Of a DNA stretch of 5,497 bases, positions 1 to 5,385 are shown piece after piece. The DNA is taken from NCBI GenBank assembly GCA_030589605.1, contig JAUUVJ010000308.1, positions 1 through 5,497 on the forward strand, written 5' to 3'. The notes below the pieces were generated by a model. It made no database searches. It was not told the origin of the DNA and saw only the letters and a program-made list of their open reading frames with translations. Position 1 is the first letter of the stretch; each line of letters starts with the position of its first letter. The position numbers and the translations under genes are program-made. Source of the stretch: Candidatus Hodarchaeota archaeon. Its GTDB lineage: Archaea; Asgardarchaeota; Heimdallarchaeia; Hodarchaeales; Hodarchaeaceae.

Positions 1-104
1 ACACGGATGGAATATGTGCCATAGGGGGGTATTAAAGATTCATCAAATCCTAGTTCAATCAATTTTGATAAGACTTGTTTTTCAGCCAGTTTTTTTTCAT
101 CCAA
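1..104 (-). CDS. Start of an unidentified protein, cut by the window edge
   Basis: A reading frame on the minus strand begins with TTG at 104-102 and runs off the left edge, giving 34 codons. The start is well constrained: an in-frame TAA lies two codons upstream, and AGGAAG (118-113) sits 8 bases before the TTG, a textbook ribosome-binding arrangement. The visible N-terminus begins MDEKKLAEKQVLSKL and goes on to a Pro-Pro-Leu-Trp segment. It looks like a soluble protein opening with an amphipathic helix. There is too little sequence to name a family. It starts 21 bases after the stop of the membrane protein at 126-830, so the two are probably co-transcribed. The six-C run on the minus strand at 30-25 lies in the Ile-Pro-Pro-Leu codons. 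Confidence 0.6.
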   Translation of the reverse strand, partial: MDEKKLAEKQVLSKLIELGFDESLIPPYGTYSIR

Positions 105-112
105 AAGTTAAA

Positions 113-118
113 CTTCCT
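113..118 (-). promoter_or_regulatory. Ribosome-binding site deciding the TTG start at 104
   Basis: AGGAAG on the minus strand lies 8 bases upstream of TTG 104-102. The frame is closed just upstream of this start, so the site supports a non-AUG start for the leftmost gene. Confidence 0.55.
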
Positions 119-125
119 GTGTTTC

Positions 126-830
126 TCACAATAAAGAATTATCTAATTGTAAATATTTAATGTCTTTCTCAAGCTGGGTTTCAGCTTCTCGAAATAGCGA
201 ATCAATTTTTTGAACCATTCCTTTGACTTCTCTTTCAATTTTTACTTTTCGTTCTGGACTCAGTTCTATCTCTTTACCTTGGTAGATCATGATAATTTCA
301 AAATGGGTGAATAATACATAGAGAAATGTTAAGCTGATTCTGAATATAATAGAGGTTAAATATGTAGGAGGATTTCTGATGATTTCTCCCAAGAAAATGC
401 TATCGAATAAGAATCCAATAAGAAATACTGCAATAAATGTATCGAGAAAGTATTTTCCCGCTTTATAGAATGATAATGGATTTTGATTTTTGAAATGTTT
501 CTCTCTGATTTCAATTCCAGCTACAAAGTCAAAGATTAGAATAAGACTAAATAATAAGATGCTACCAGATAACCAGAAAGTAAGGGTTTGAATCGCATAA
601 ACAATATCTAAGGTTTGTAGAAACTTAATAAAACTCAATAATATATAATAAACTCCACCTAGAATAAAAAAGCGTACACAAATTCTGAGATAGAGTTCTT
701 CTTGAAGTTTCATTAAGGTCATTCGGTGTTTTATCCATGATACAAAATACAGACTCATAAGTGAATGTCTCCATGCTTGGAATGCTTTTTCCAATATAAA
801 ATGTTTTACATCCAAGTAGGGAATGAGCAC
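126..830 (-). CDS. Four-helix membrane protein of unknown function
   Basis: This 234-residue protein starts at GTG 830-828 and ends with TGA at 128-126. Four hydrophobic stretches are visible at about residues 50-70, 79-104, 128-148 and 159-180. They are preceded by a basic/amphipathic N-terminus of about 45 residues and followed by a charged, helix-forming tail (about 185-230, rich in Glu/Lys/Arg) that is probably cytoplasmic and could form a coiled coil. No catalytic motif or known family signature was recognised. An in-frame TTG six codons in and an ATG at codon 25 are alternative starts; the sequence before the GTG gives only a weak TAGGT-like ribosome site. It is followed 21 bases downstream by another leftward gene and is divergent from the zinc-ribbon remnant at 883. 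The hydrophobic pattern makes it a real gene, but its role is unknown. Confidence 0.75.
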   Translation of the reverse strand: MLIPYLDVKHFILEKAFQAWRHSLMSLYFVSWIKHRMTLMKLQEELYLRICVRFFILGGVYYILLSFIKFLQTLDIVYAIQTLTFWLSGSILLFSLILIFDFVAGIEIREKHFKNQNPLSFYKAGKYFLDTFIAVFLIGFLFDSIFLGEIIRNPPTYLTSIIFRISLTFLYVLFTHFEIIMIYQGKEIELSPERKVKIEREVKGMVQKIDSLFREAETQLEKDIKYLQLDNSLL

Positions 831-882
831 ACAACCTAATTGTTAATGAAGAGGTACTAAATCTATCAAACGAATAGGTAAA

Positions 883-1242
883 ATGCGTGATTGGGCTAAA
901 GATCAAAGAGAATTAGACGAACTTCTTGGTTTTACTGTCTTCTGTTTTCAATGCCGATACAATTTCTTCGATTGGGAAGTGAAACAGAAAACAGTACGTT
1001 TGAAATGTCAACACTGCAATTTAATAATTTCGATTAAAAAAACCTCACTTGAAAAGAAAGCTCTGTCAAGAGATAGATTATTTGAGTCTATTATCTACAC
1101 GTCTTAAAGAATCATGGATTAAGAAAACGAAAAGTAATGGAGTTCTAGCAGCATTAATTGAGCAAATCGAAGTATTCCTTTCAAAGCGATTCCAAATGAC
1201 CTGAGAGAAAAATGTTTGAAATCGCTAAAACGATGGATCTAG
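883..1242 (+). pseudogene. Frameshifted zinc-ribbon protein
   Basis: From ATG 883 the first frame encodes 74 residues to TAA 1105-1107. It carries two CxxC knuckles (CFQC at residues 21-24 and CQHC at about 42-45) separated by 17 residues, the layout of a small zinc ribbon. The frame then looks truncated. Protein-like sequence continues in the +1-shifted frame across the stop (including STRLKESWIKKTKSNGV and LAALIEQIEVFLSK) until TGA 1202. It then returns to the original frame (AIPNDLREKCLKSLKRWI) up to TAG 1240-1242. Two opposite frameshifts, one between about 1036 and 1107 (a seven-A run lies at 1036-1042) and one at about 1162-1200, would restore a protein of about 119 residues with an N-terminal zinc ribbon and a helical tail. 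Decay is the likely explanation. A functional 74-residue protein, or indel errors in the consensus, are alternatives. The specific function is unknown. Confidence 0.55.
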
Positions 1243-1468
1243 CCTATTAATGCATAATTAAAAGGATTTTTTCAACATATTTTTGATCTCTGTTAATAAA
1301 AGATAGTAATTCTGATTTTACAGCATTTTTAATAAAAGTAAGAAGAAATAAGAAGGAATATTCTTTGTCAAAAGCGGAGAAAATTCTTATATTCTATAAT
1401 GACAGGATGTACTTAGAAACAGTAGAATTACATTCAACATTCAACAATATTATCTGATAAGAAAAATT
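1243..1468. other. AT-rich intergenic stretch with a possible minus-strand remnant
   Basis: No convincing intact gene is present. On the minus strand a 48-codon frame is open from 1393 to the TAA at 1249-1247. It reads in a protein-like way (including SAFDKEYSFLFLLTFIKN and LLSFINRDQKYVEKILL) but has no usual start codon. It could be the tail of a lost gene or a chance frame in AT-rich DNA. The right part should hold the promoter of the DUF4238 gene. Confidence 0.35.
1386..1400 (+). promoter_or_regulatory. Candidate TATA-like promoter element for the DUF4238 gene
   Basis: The stretch CTTATATTCTATAAT contains an archaeal TATA-box-like core and also a perfect bacterial -10 hexamer (TATAAT at 1395-1400). 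The nearest -35-like TTGTCA (1365-1370) is 24 bases upstream, too far for a standard bacterial promoter. It lies about 80 bases before the gene start. In DNA this AT-rich the match may be chance. Confidence 0.22.
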
Positions 1469-1474
1469 GAAGGA
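1469..1474 (+). promoter_or_regulatory. Ribosome-binding site favouring GTG 1481
   Basis: GAAGGA is followed by TTGATC and then GTG 1481, which puts 6 bases between site and start. The in-frame TTG at 1475 directly abuts the site, so GTG 1481 is the better start. GATC before the GTG may extend pairing with the 16S rRNA 3' end (complement GGAGGTGATC). Confidence 0.5.
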
Positions 1475-1480
1475 TTGATC

Positions 1481-2533
1481 GTGGTCAATTTGTCTAGTAA
1501 ACAAACTAGATTTCATTTTGTTCAAAAAGCATATTTGAAAAATTTTTCAAGAGAAGGTAGAGAAGGGGAAGTATATGTTCTAAATAAAGATACTCTTGTT
1601 TCAAATATTCAAGGTGTTAACAGAATTGCTATTGAAGAAGATTTTTATTATGAATCAATGGAAATTCTCTTTAATAAAGAGTTTGAGACTAATACTCCTA
1701 AAATATTTAATAAAATTATAACTAACTCAATAGACAGTTTAAATACAACTGATCGTGAAGTATTAGCAAAATTTGTTAATTACCATATATTAAGAACAAA
1801 AAATGTTCGAAAACAAATTGAAGCTGAAATCAAACTTAGTGGTAAAAAATATGTTGAAGAAGAAACTAAAAAGCTTCACGATTCAACGATACGTGTTTTT
1901 TCTGATGATTATAAACAATTAATGAAACTCCAACTAGTTCCACGAGCAAAAGGAGAAAAAAGCGCCAAATTAGTGACATCCGATGTTCCAGTAGTTATCT
2001 ATAATTATAGAACACCAAATGACCCTAAAAGTTATTCCTGTTACTTCAATGGATCAATAATAATACTGCCAATTGATCCAAATAAAGCTATTATGTATAT
2101 TAACGACAATAAGACTATAAAAAAGAAGGATTTGGAAAAAATTCTCCGTTTGAATTATTTTCAATCTGTTATGTCAAATAAATTTATTTATTCCAGTACC
2201 AATGACTTTAAACTAATAAAATCCTATATTAAAAAGGAGAAATTACAACCTTGGACGCTTGATGATAGAAAAGACGCAATAACAAAATTTTATAACTCTT
2301 TTCCCATAAGACTAGAACTCGGGAGAGATTTATGGCAGGAATGGGGGAATAGAACATATTTTTCTATTATGGAGGAAATGAGTAAACATTGCAACGATAT
2401 TTTGGATAAAATACCTAAAAGAGAGCCTTATACCTGTGTTCGTTGTGGAAAAACATCAAATATATGTATTCAAAAGAGTCAACCTGAAAAACCTGATCGC
2501 TGCATTGAATGTGGAGAACCAATAATAGAATGA
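1481..2533 (+). CDS. DUF4238 protein with C-terminal zinc ribbon
   Basis: This 350-residue protein (GTG start; TTG 1475 would add two residues) shows the hallmarks of the DUF4238 family. The N-terminal motif RFHFVQKAYLKNFS (10-23) is followed by a short beta segment (VYVLNKDT). Next come IAIEEDFYYES (49-59), a Glu-rich helix, the LVTSDVPVV strand (165-173) and IIILPIDPNKAIMYI (193-207). DUF4238 proteins occur in bacteria, archaea and some fungi and have no established biochemical role that I can state. Unusual here is a terminal four-cysteine module: CxxC at 319/322 and CxxC at 341/344, a probable zinc ribbon that could bind nucleic acid or a partner. No signal peptide or membrane helix is visible, so it is probably cytoplasmic. 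The reading frame is clean and ends with TGA. The GNAT gene 27 bases downstream is likely in the same transcript. Family assignment is confident; function is not. Confidence 0.85.
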   Translation: MVNLSSKQTRFHFVQKAYLKNFSREGREGEVYVLNKDTLVSNIQGVNRIAIEEDFYYESMEILFNKEFETNTPKIFNKIITNSIDSLNTTDREVLAKFVNYHILRTKNVRKQIEAEIKLSGKKYVEEETKKLHDSTIRVFSDDYKQLMKLQLVPRAKGEKSAKLVTSDVPVVIYNYRTPNDPKSYSCYFNGSIIILPIDPNKAIMYINDNKTIKKKDLEKILRLNYFQSVMSNKFIYSSTNDFKLIKSYIKKEKLQPWTLDDRKDAITKFYNSFPIRLELGRDLWQEWGNRTYFSIMEEMSKHCNDILDKIPKREPYTCVRCGKTSNICIQKSQPEKPDRCIECGEPIIE

Positions 2534-2560
2534 CATAGCTTTCATAATAGGGGCACAAAA

Positions 2561-2947
2561 ATGTCAAAAAAAGAAATTTATCATAAAATCAATCTCGATG
2601 AATTGTCCCTCTATCTTACGAATAAACCTGATGTTATTCATTGCGAATTAGAAAAAGATTCACAGATTATAGGACTATTAATTCTTTATTTCAATGATAA
2701 AATATACTTGAGTGGTATAAATATCTATGAAGAGCATCAAAATAAAGGATATGCCAAACAGATTCTAAAAGTTCTTACAAGGTATTCTAATGATTCAAAT
2801 ATTATTATTGAACTTTGTGCAAGAGCTATGGATCAACAAAAAGGTGATTTAAATCGTTTAGTTAATCTCTATAAGCAATTTGGGTTTCAAATAATAGATG
2901 ATCATCCTGTATTTGCAAGAATGATCTATCACCCAAAGATTTCTTAA
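2561..2947 (+). CDS. GNAT-family N-acetyltransferase
   Basis: This 128-residue protein starts at ATG 2561 and ends with TAA. It fits the compact GNAT fold, which transfers an acetyl group from acetyl-CoA to an amine. Residues 37-55 form the strands IIGLLILYF and KIYLSGINI. They are followed by the acetyl-CoA pyrophosphate-binding loop QNKGYA (60-65, the Q/RxxGxG/A motif A) at the head of a helix. Strand IIIELCA (81-87) follows, and motif B is RLVNLYKQFGFQ (99-110), with the usual Tyr and the GF turn. The N-terminal 30 residues are short, as in minimal GNATs. The substrate cannot be read from the sequence: ribosomal-protein, small-molecule, antibiotic and tRNA-charging targets are all possible. 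No ribbon-helix-helix antitoxin gene is adjacent, so a TacT-type toxin is not indicated. The gene starts 27 bases after the DUF4238 stop behind a weak AGGGG site. Confidence 0.85.
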   Translation: MSKKEIYHKINLDELSLYLTNKPDVIHCELEKDSQIIGLLILYFNDKIYLSGINIYEEHQNKGYAKQILKVLTRYSNDSNIIIELCARAMDQQKGDLNRLVNLYKQFGFQIIDDHPVFARMIYHPKIS

Positions 2948-2985
2948 AATAAATGTTTAAATCCAAAATATCGTTTCTAAAATAG

Positions 2986-2993
2986 TTTTTTTT
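2986..2993 (+). terminator. Possible T-run terminator after the GNAT gene
   Basis: Eight consecutive T residues begin 39 bases after the GNAT stop with no clear hairpin in front. Archaeal polymerases stop at such T-runs, and a convergent gene remnant lies just beyond. In AT-rich DNA this is suggestive only. Confidence 0.4.
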
Positions 2994-3033
2994 ATGTGAG
3001 TGGTAGGAATGATATGAATAATCAATCTTATTA

Positions 3034-3246
3034 TTACTCAGAAGCAGTCAAAATCTTGAAACAGAGTTTAAGAATCTCTCGTTTCAATTCAATTTTATCT
3101 GTATGGCTCAAAGTGGTATATTGATGTTGAAAAATGCGAATAAGGGTATTATCTAACACGTTCCAAACCTCTTTCCCGTCAGGAGTGAAGTTAGGGACTC
3201 CTTCTTGTTCTATTGCTTGGATAAAGTAACTCTAGTTGATGTTCAT
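3034..3246 (-). pseudogene. Remnant of a small unidentified protein with an early stop
   Basis: On the minus strand a frame of 65 open codons reads as a real protein: SYFIQAIEQEGVPNFTPDG, then KEVWNVLDNTLIRIF, then a charged helix ending KILTASE and TAA 3036-3034. In frame upstream is ATG 3246, but codon 5 is TAG (3234-3232). GTGATCC, the extended complement of the 16S 3' end, lies 3 bases before the ATG. An alternative is a frameshift: another frame just upstream reads EKRVIQYEHQLE before hitting a stop. Either way the 5' end is damaged. Composition (TPDGKEVW, no low-complexity bias) argues against chance. It is probably a soluble, helical protein of 70-85 residues and no family is recognised. 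It lies 62 bases downstream of, and on the same strand as, the remnant at 3309-3770, so the two may once have been an operon. Confidence 0.5.
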
Positions 3247-3308
3247 ATTGGATCACTCGTTTTTCACAAATTCAAGACTTAAGATTATTTAACAAAAATA
3301 AGCTATCT

Positions 3309-3770
3309 TTAGTTCACTTTTTGATCTTTCCATTTCTGTAGTGATTGAGGGCCTTTCCTTCTTTGTTGTTTTTGGTGTCTTAATATTGGCATTATCTCTT
3401 TCTTCAATACAACTTGTACCCCCTTTTCTTTTAGTACCATATTGTGTACCAAATCTCCCGAGATCTCCCGATTAATGATGTCTTAAAATGGTGCAGGTGT
3501 TATCACGAAATCACTTTTTAACCAAATATTGAGAAAAGGTATCTCCTTATAGATTGTTTGTATTTTTGAAGTATATTTATTCAGTTTAGTAATAAAAGGG
3601 GAATAAGGTGTTAACTGAGCAACTGAAGTATTGACACATTATTGATTTTAATTTATATGAAATCTTGCCCTGAATCTTACCTCATTAAGTTGTCTAAGAA
3701 TTTCAAAAAACAAAAATTGTTCTTTGAAGATCACTTTTTTAAAGACAATAGAATATTAGAAATTACACAT
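3309..3770 (-). pseudogene. Unidentified protein gene with four in-frame TAA codons
   Basis: A single minus-strand frame from ATG 3770 to TAA 3311-3309 (153 codons) reads as one protein broken only by TAA at codons 5, 41, 44 and 96 (3758, 3650, 3641 and 3485, first bases), with no frameshift. Open parts include KEQFLFFEILRQLNEV, then LTPYSPFITKLNKYTSKIQT, then PFLNIWLKSDFVITPAPF. After the last stop comes DIINREISGDLVHNMVLKEK, then GVQVVLKKEIMPIL and a very basic tail (RHQKQQRRKG...). The tail could bind nucleic acid. I do not recognise the family. Each TAA would be explained by one C-to-T change from CAA (Gln). The first 40 codons are less certain than the rest, and the true start may differ. 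Only 25 bases separate this ATG from the rightward gene at 3796, which is tight for divergent promoters. Confidence 0.5.
3453..3471. repeat. Short 10-base tandem repeat
   Basis: ATCTCCCGA occurs at 3453-3461 and again at 3463-3471, one base apart, giving a two-copy period of 10. It lies inside the remnant at 3309-3770, coding there for Arg-Glu-Ile-Ser-Gly-Asp, so it may be coincidence or a small duplication. Confidence 0.3.
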
Positions 3771-3783
3771 AAACACTAAAACT

Positions 3784-3788
3784 GAGGT
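3784..3788 (+). promoter_or_regulatory. Ribosome-binding site favouring TTG 3796
   Basis: GAGGT ends 7 bases before TTG 3796, standard spacing, whereas the in-frame TTG at 3790 is only 1 base away. This selects the second TTG as the start. Confidence 0.5.
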
Positions 3789-3795
3789 ATTGCTA

Positions 3796-4380
3796 TTGGA
3801 AGGAATTGCTATAATAATATCCCTATTTGCTTTAGGTATAAGTTTATATGGCGCTTGGAGGCAATTTAGACTTAAAGAACCGAATATAAAAGTACTAAAC
3901 AATTCAAAATCTGTTTTAATGTCCTTAACTTCAGATAAAAAGCAATTTGAAGCATGGATTCCTATTCTTTTTGTTAACTATGGTGATGGTGATGGAACTG
4001 TGGTTATTAAGGAGACAAGATGCTATTCTAATTTATTAAAAGAAATTAAATGTGAATTCTATAGATATGACGACAAATCACCTACTAAAGTTGTCCGATT
4101 AAACCAGAATTCAGCTACAACTGAATTACTAAGAGTCGGACCTATAAATCCAGACGATCTTTCCATTGATTCAAAAAATGATTTTGAAGAACTAGACTAT
4201 CAATACTCCTTTCATATAGATTTTGATAAGACTGCTCTCCAAAGAAAAAGAAGAAATCTTGGAAAAGATGAAAAATACATTTCTTTAGTTAAAGATGATA
4301 GTCTTGGCGATTTTGTTATGATTCTTAAATTAGCAGGAGTTGATTATAAAAAACTAGAAAATTACAGAATATCTTTTTAG
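3796..4380 (+). CDS. Single-pass membrane-anchored protein, function unknown
   Basis: This 194-residue protein starts at TTG 3796 (TTG 3790 would add two residues) and ends with TAG. Residues 3-21 (GIAIIISLFALGISLYGAW) form one hydrophobic helix directly followed by Arg/Lys, so it is an N-terminal anchor rather than a cleaved signal. The rest is soluble and probably beta-rich. AWIPILFVNYGDGDGTVVI (53-71) has the strand-Asn-Tyr-Gly turn often seen in Ig-like or transthyretin-like sandwiches of single-pass proteins. It is followed by a Cys at 76 and a Cys at 86, an acidic middle (120-136) and a basic stretch QRKRRNLGKDEK (149-160). No catalytic motif is visible. The frame is clean, in contrast to the remnants around it. 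The family is not recognised. It could be a sensor or surface-anchored adaptor, but that is inference from layout only. Confidence 0.75.
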   Translation: MEGIAIIISLFALGISLYGAWRQFRLKEPNIKVLNNSKSVLMSLTSDKKQFEAWIPILFVNYGDGDGTVVIKETRCYSNLLKEIKCEFYRYDDKSPTKVVRLNQNSATTELLRVGPINPDDLSIDSKNDFEELDYQYSFHIDFDKTALQRKRRNLGKDEKYISLVKDDSLGDFVMILKLAGVDYKKLENYRISF

Positions 4381-4617
4381 GGGTAATTTATTAGCAAAAT
4401 TCTTGTCACAAATCTTGTCATGAGTTACTAGCTTCATTGTCAGCAAGAAAGTATTACACTGGGGATACTTCTTCTTTCGCGCCATGATCCAGGATATTGG
4501 TATAACGTTAAGATTTGAACTGATTAGTGAAACCTTCTTTTGATTGATAGTGTATCTACTGTTTTTTATATTTAATATCAACCTTGATCTCAAAAATATT
4601 TATACACCTTAAGCTCA
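4381..4617. other. Stretch with no convincing intact gene
   Basis: On the minus strand an open frame of 79 codons (4593-4354) overlaps the end of the membrane-anchored gene and looks like chance coding. In a neighbouring minus frame, protein-like pieces separated by stops are visible (KEGFTNQFKS, then RYTNILDHGAKEEVSPV, then YFLADNEASNS). This could be another degraded gene. The part around 4455-4500 is somewhat richer in G+C than its surroundings. The far right should hold the promoter for the rightward small genes. Confidence 0.3.
4401..4420. repeat. Short 12-base tandem repeat
   Basis: TCTTGTCA occurs at 4401-4408 and 4413-4420 in a period of 12. It could be a binding site for a small regulator or chance. 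It lies just after the stop of the membrane-anchored gene. Confidence 0.3.
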
Positions 4618-4690
4618 ATGTGTTCCATACATTACTCTGATAAAATTCTCTGTCAACTTCACATTTCAGAACTTAATAGAACCATCTATA

Positions 4691-4696
4691 AAGGAG
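4691..4696 (+). promoter_or_regulatory. Ribosome-binding site for the GTG at 4705
   Basis: AAGGAG, one of the strongest Shine-Dalgarno matches in the window, is followed by 8 bases and then GTG 4705. It is the main reason to consider the short frame that follows as translated. Confidence 0.4.
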
Positions 4697-4704
4697 AACG
4701 AATA

Positions 4705-4797
4705 GTGCAGTATCGAAGAAAAGAAAGATGTCAGAGGACAACCATGTACCTTTTAAAAAATCGTACCATTACAAATAAATGTGATAAAAATGACTGA
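4705..4797 (+). CDS. Possible 30-residue basic peptide
   Basis: From GTG 4705 a frame of 30 codons (MQYRRKERCQRTT..., ending NKCDKND) runs to TGA 4795-4797. The same frame is open back to ATG 4618 (59 residues in all), but the strong AAGGAG site points to the GTG. Its end overlaps the next start by 8 bases (ATG 4790), which suggests translational coupling. The peptide is strongly basic with two Cys and could bind nucleic acid or act as a leader peptide. No family is recognised. A neighbouring frame (MSEDNHVPFKKSYHYK from 4728) also looks protein-like, so this stretch may instead be part of a broken gene. Confidence 0.33.
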   Translation: MQYRRKERCQRTTMYLLKNRTITNKCDKND

Positions 4798-4930
4798 TGG
4801 AGCAAATGAAATTAGAGAAAATAGACATTATATTAAAGAATTGCTTAAACGAGTAGGAGAATTAGTAGAACGTGTAAAAAAGTGTGAAAATCATTTTTCA
4901 ACGCAAATTACTTTTACTCAAAAGAGATGA
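4790..4930 (+). CDS. Small helical protein, 46 residues
   Basis: This frame starts at ATG 4790 with GTGAT (4781-4785) just upstream and ends with TGA 4928-4930. Residues 5-33 (ANEIRENRHYIKELLKRV then GELVERVKKC) show a heptad-like pattern of Ile/Leu/Val, so a single amphipathic helix or short coiled coil is likely. GTG 4781 would add three residues. Function is unknown. By size and place, a regulator or partner of the nuclease-like gene downstream is possible, which is inference. It lies in the same reading frame as the GIY-YIG gene, separated by this TGA and two codons (CAT GGA). An original single protein broken by CGA-to-TGA is therefore an alternative. Confidence 0.55.
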   Translation: MTDGANEIRENRHYIKELLKRVGELVERVKKCENHFSTQITFTQKR

Positions 4931-4936
4931 CATGGA

Positions 4937-5350
4937 ATGAAATGGATAGGTCCAATACAGATCGATGAATTACTTGATAATGTAATTGATTCATCAATTC
5001 CTATGCCACCTGAATCTAATAGCGCTTATTTAATCACAAAAGAAAATTGGGAAGAAAATCCAATTACAGCTCAGCCTTTATATGTTGGAAGTATTACAAG
5101 TGATTCTAAAAGATTTTAAGTCAGAATAGGAGATTTGATTGCTGATATGTTTGGGTTTTACAACTATTTTAAGAACATGGGGCACCACTCAGGGGGACAA
5201 ACATTACATAAATATTGCAAAGCTGAGGAAATCAATCCTAAAAAGTTATACATCGGATGGGTTACTGATATAAAATGTGGATTATGTTCTGAACGAGAAT
5301 TGTATAACAAATTAAAACCTAAATTGAACAAGAAAATTCCCCGACATTGA
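4937..5350 (+). pseudogene. GIY-YIG-like nuclease with one in-frame TAA
   Basis: One frame from ATG 4937 to TGA 5348-5350 encodes 137 codons with a single TAA at codon 61 (5117-5119). Together the two halves carry the GIY-YIG endonuclease landmarks. YLI (31-33) stands in the GIY strand and YVG (49-51) in the YIG strand. Arg59, eight residues after the glycine, sits at the usual catalytic arginine position. Glu119 occurs in the pattern ExxLYxxxxPxLN (119-131), which matches the UvrC-type metal-binding Glu and terminal Asn. Also present are RIGDLIADMFGF, GHHSGGQ (82-88) and a CxxC (114/117). These nucleases cut one DNA strand using a divalent metal. The TAA lies just after Arg59 and separates it from Glu119, so neither half alone should be active. 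CAA (Gln) is the likely ancestral codon. GAGATGA lies 6 bases before the ATG. TTG 5135 could restart translation but would give a half without the Tyr/Arg elements. Confidence 0.7.
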
Positions 5351-5385
5351 AAGATATTATTAGTTTATTATGAGTGATAGTTGGT

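Noticed and set aside
625..906. Open minus-strand frame of 93 codons
   Set aside because: It lies in another frame of the well-supported membrane protein at 126-830, has a Ser/Thr/Phe-rich composition without domain signs, and also overlaps the zinc-ribbon start.
1365..1400. Bacterial -35/-10 promoter (TTGTCA with TATAAT)
   Set aside because: The spacing of 24 bases is far from the usual 16-18. Only a general TATA-like element was kept at low confidence.
2561..2947. GNAT gene as the toxin of a toxin-antitoxin pair
   Set aside because: There is no small ribbon-helix-helix gene directly upstream. The neighbour is a 350-residue DUF4238 protein.
3014..3130. Rightward 38-codon frame from ATG 3014 with AGGAA upstream
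   Set aside because: It is antisense to the longer and more protein-like minus-strand frame ending at 3034, so it is most likely a shadow.
3034..3770. Transposon remnant
   Set aside because: No terminal inverted repeats, target duplications or DDE/HUH/serine recombinase motifs could be seen, so calling these frames transposase would be unsupported.
4354..4593. Open minus-strand frame of 79 codons
   Set aside because: It overlaps the end of the anchored protein, has no good ribosome site and no recognisable pattern. A neighbouring frame looks equally protein-like.
4728..4778. Rightward frame MSEDNHVPFKKSYHYK
   Set aside because: It has only 16 codons and overlaps the better-supported GTG 4705 frame. 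It was kept only as a hint that the stretch may be broken.
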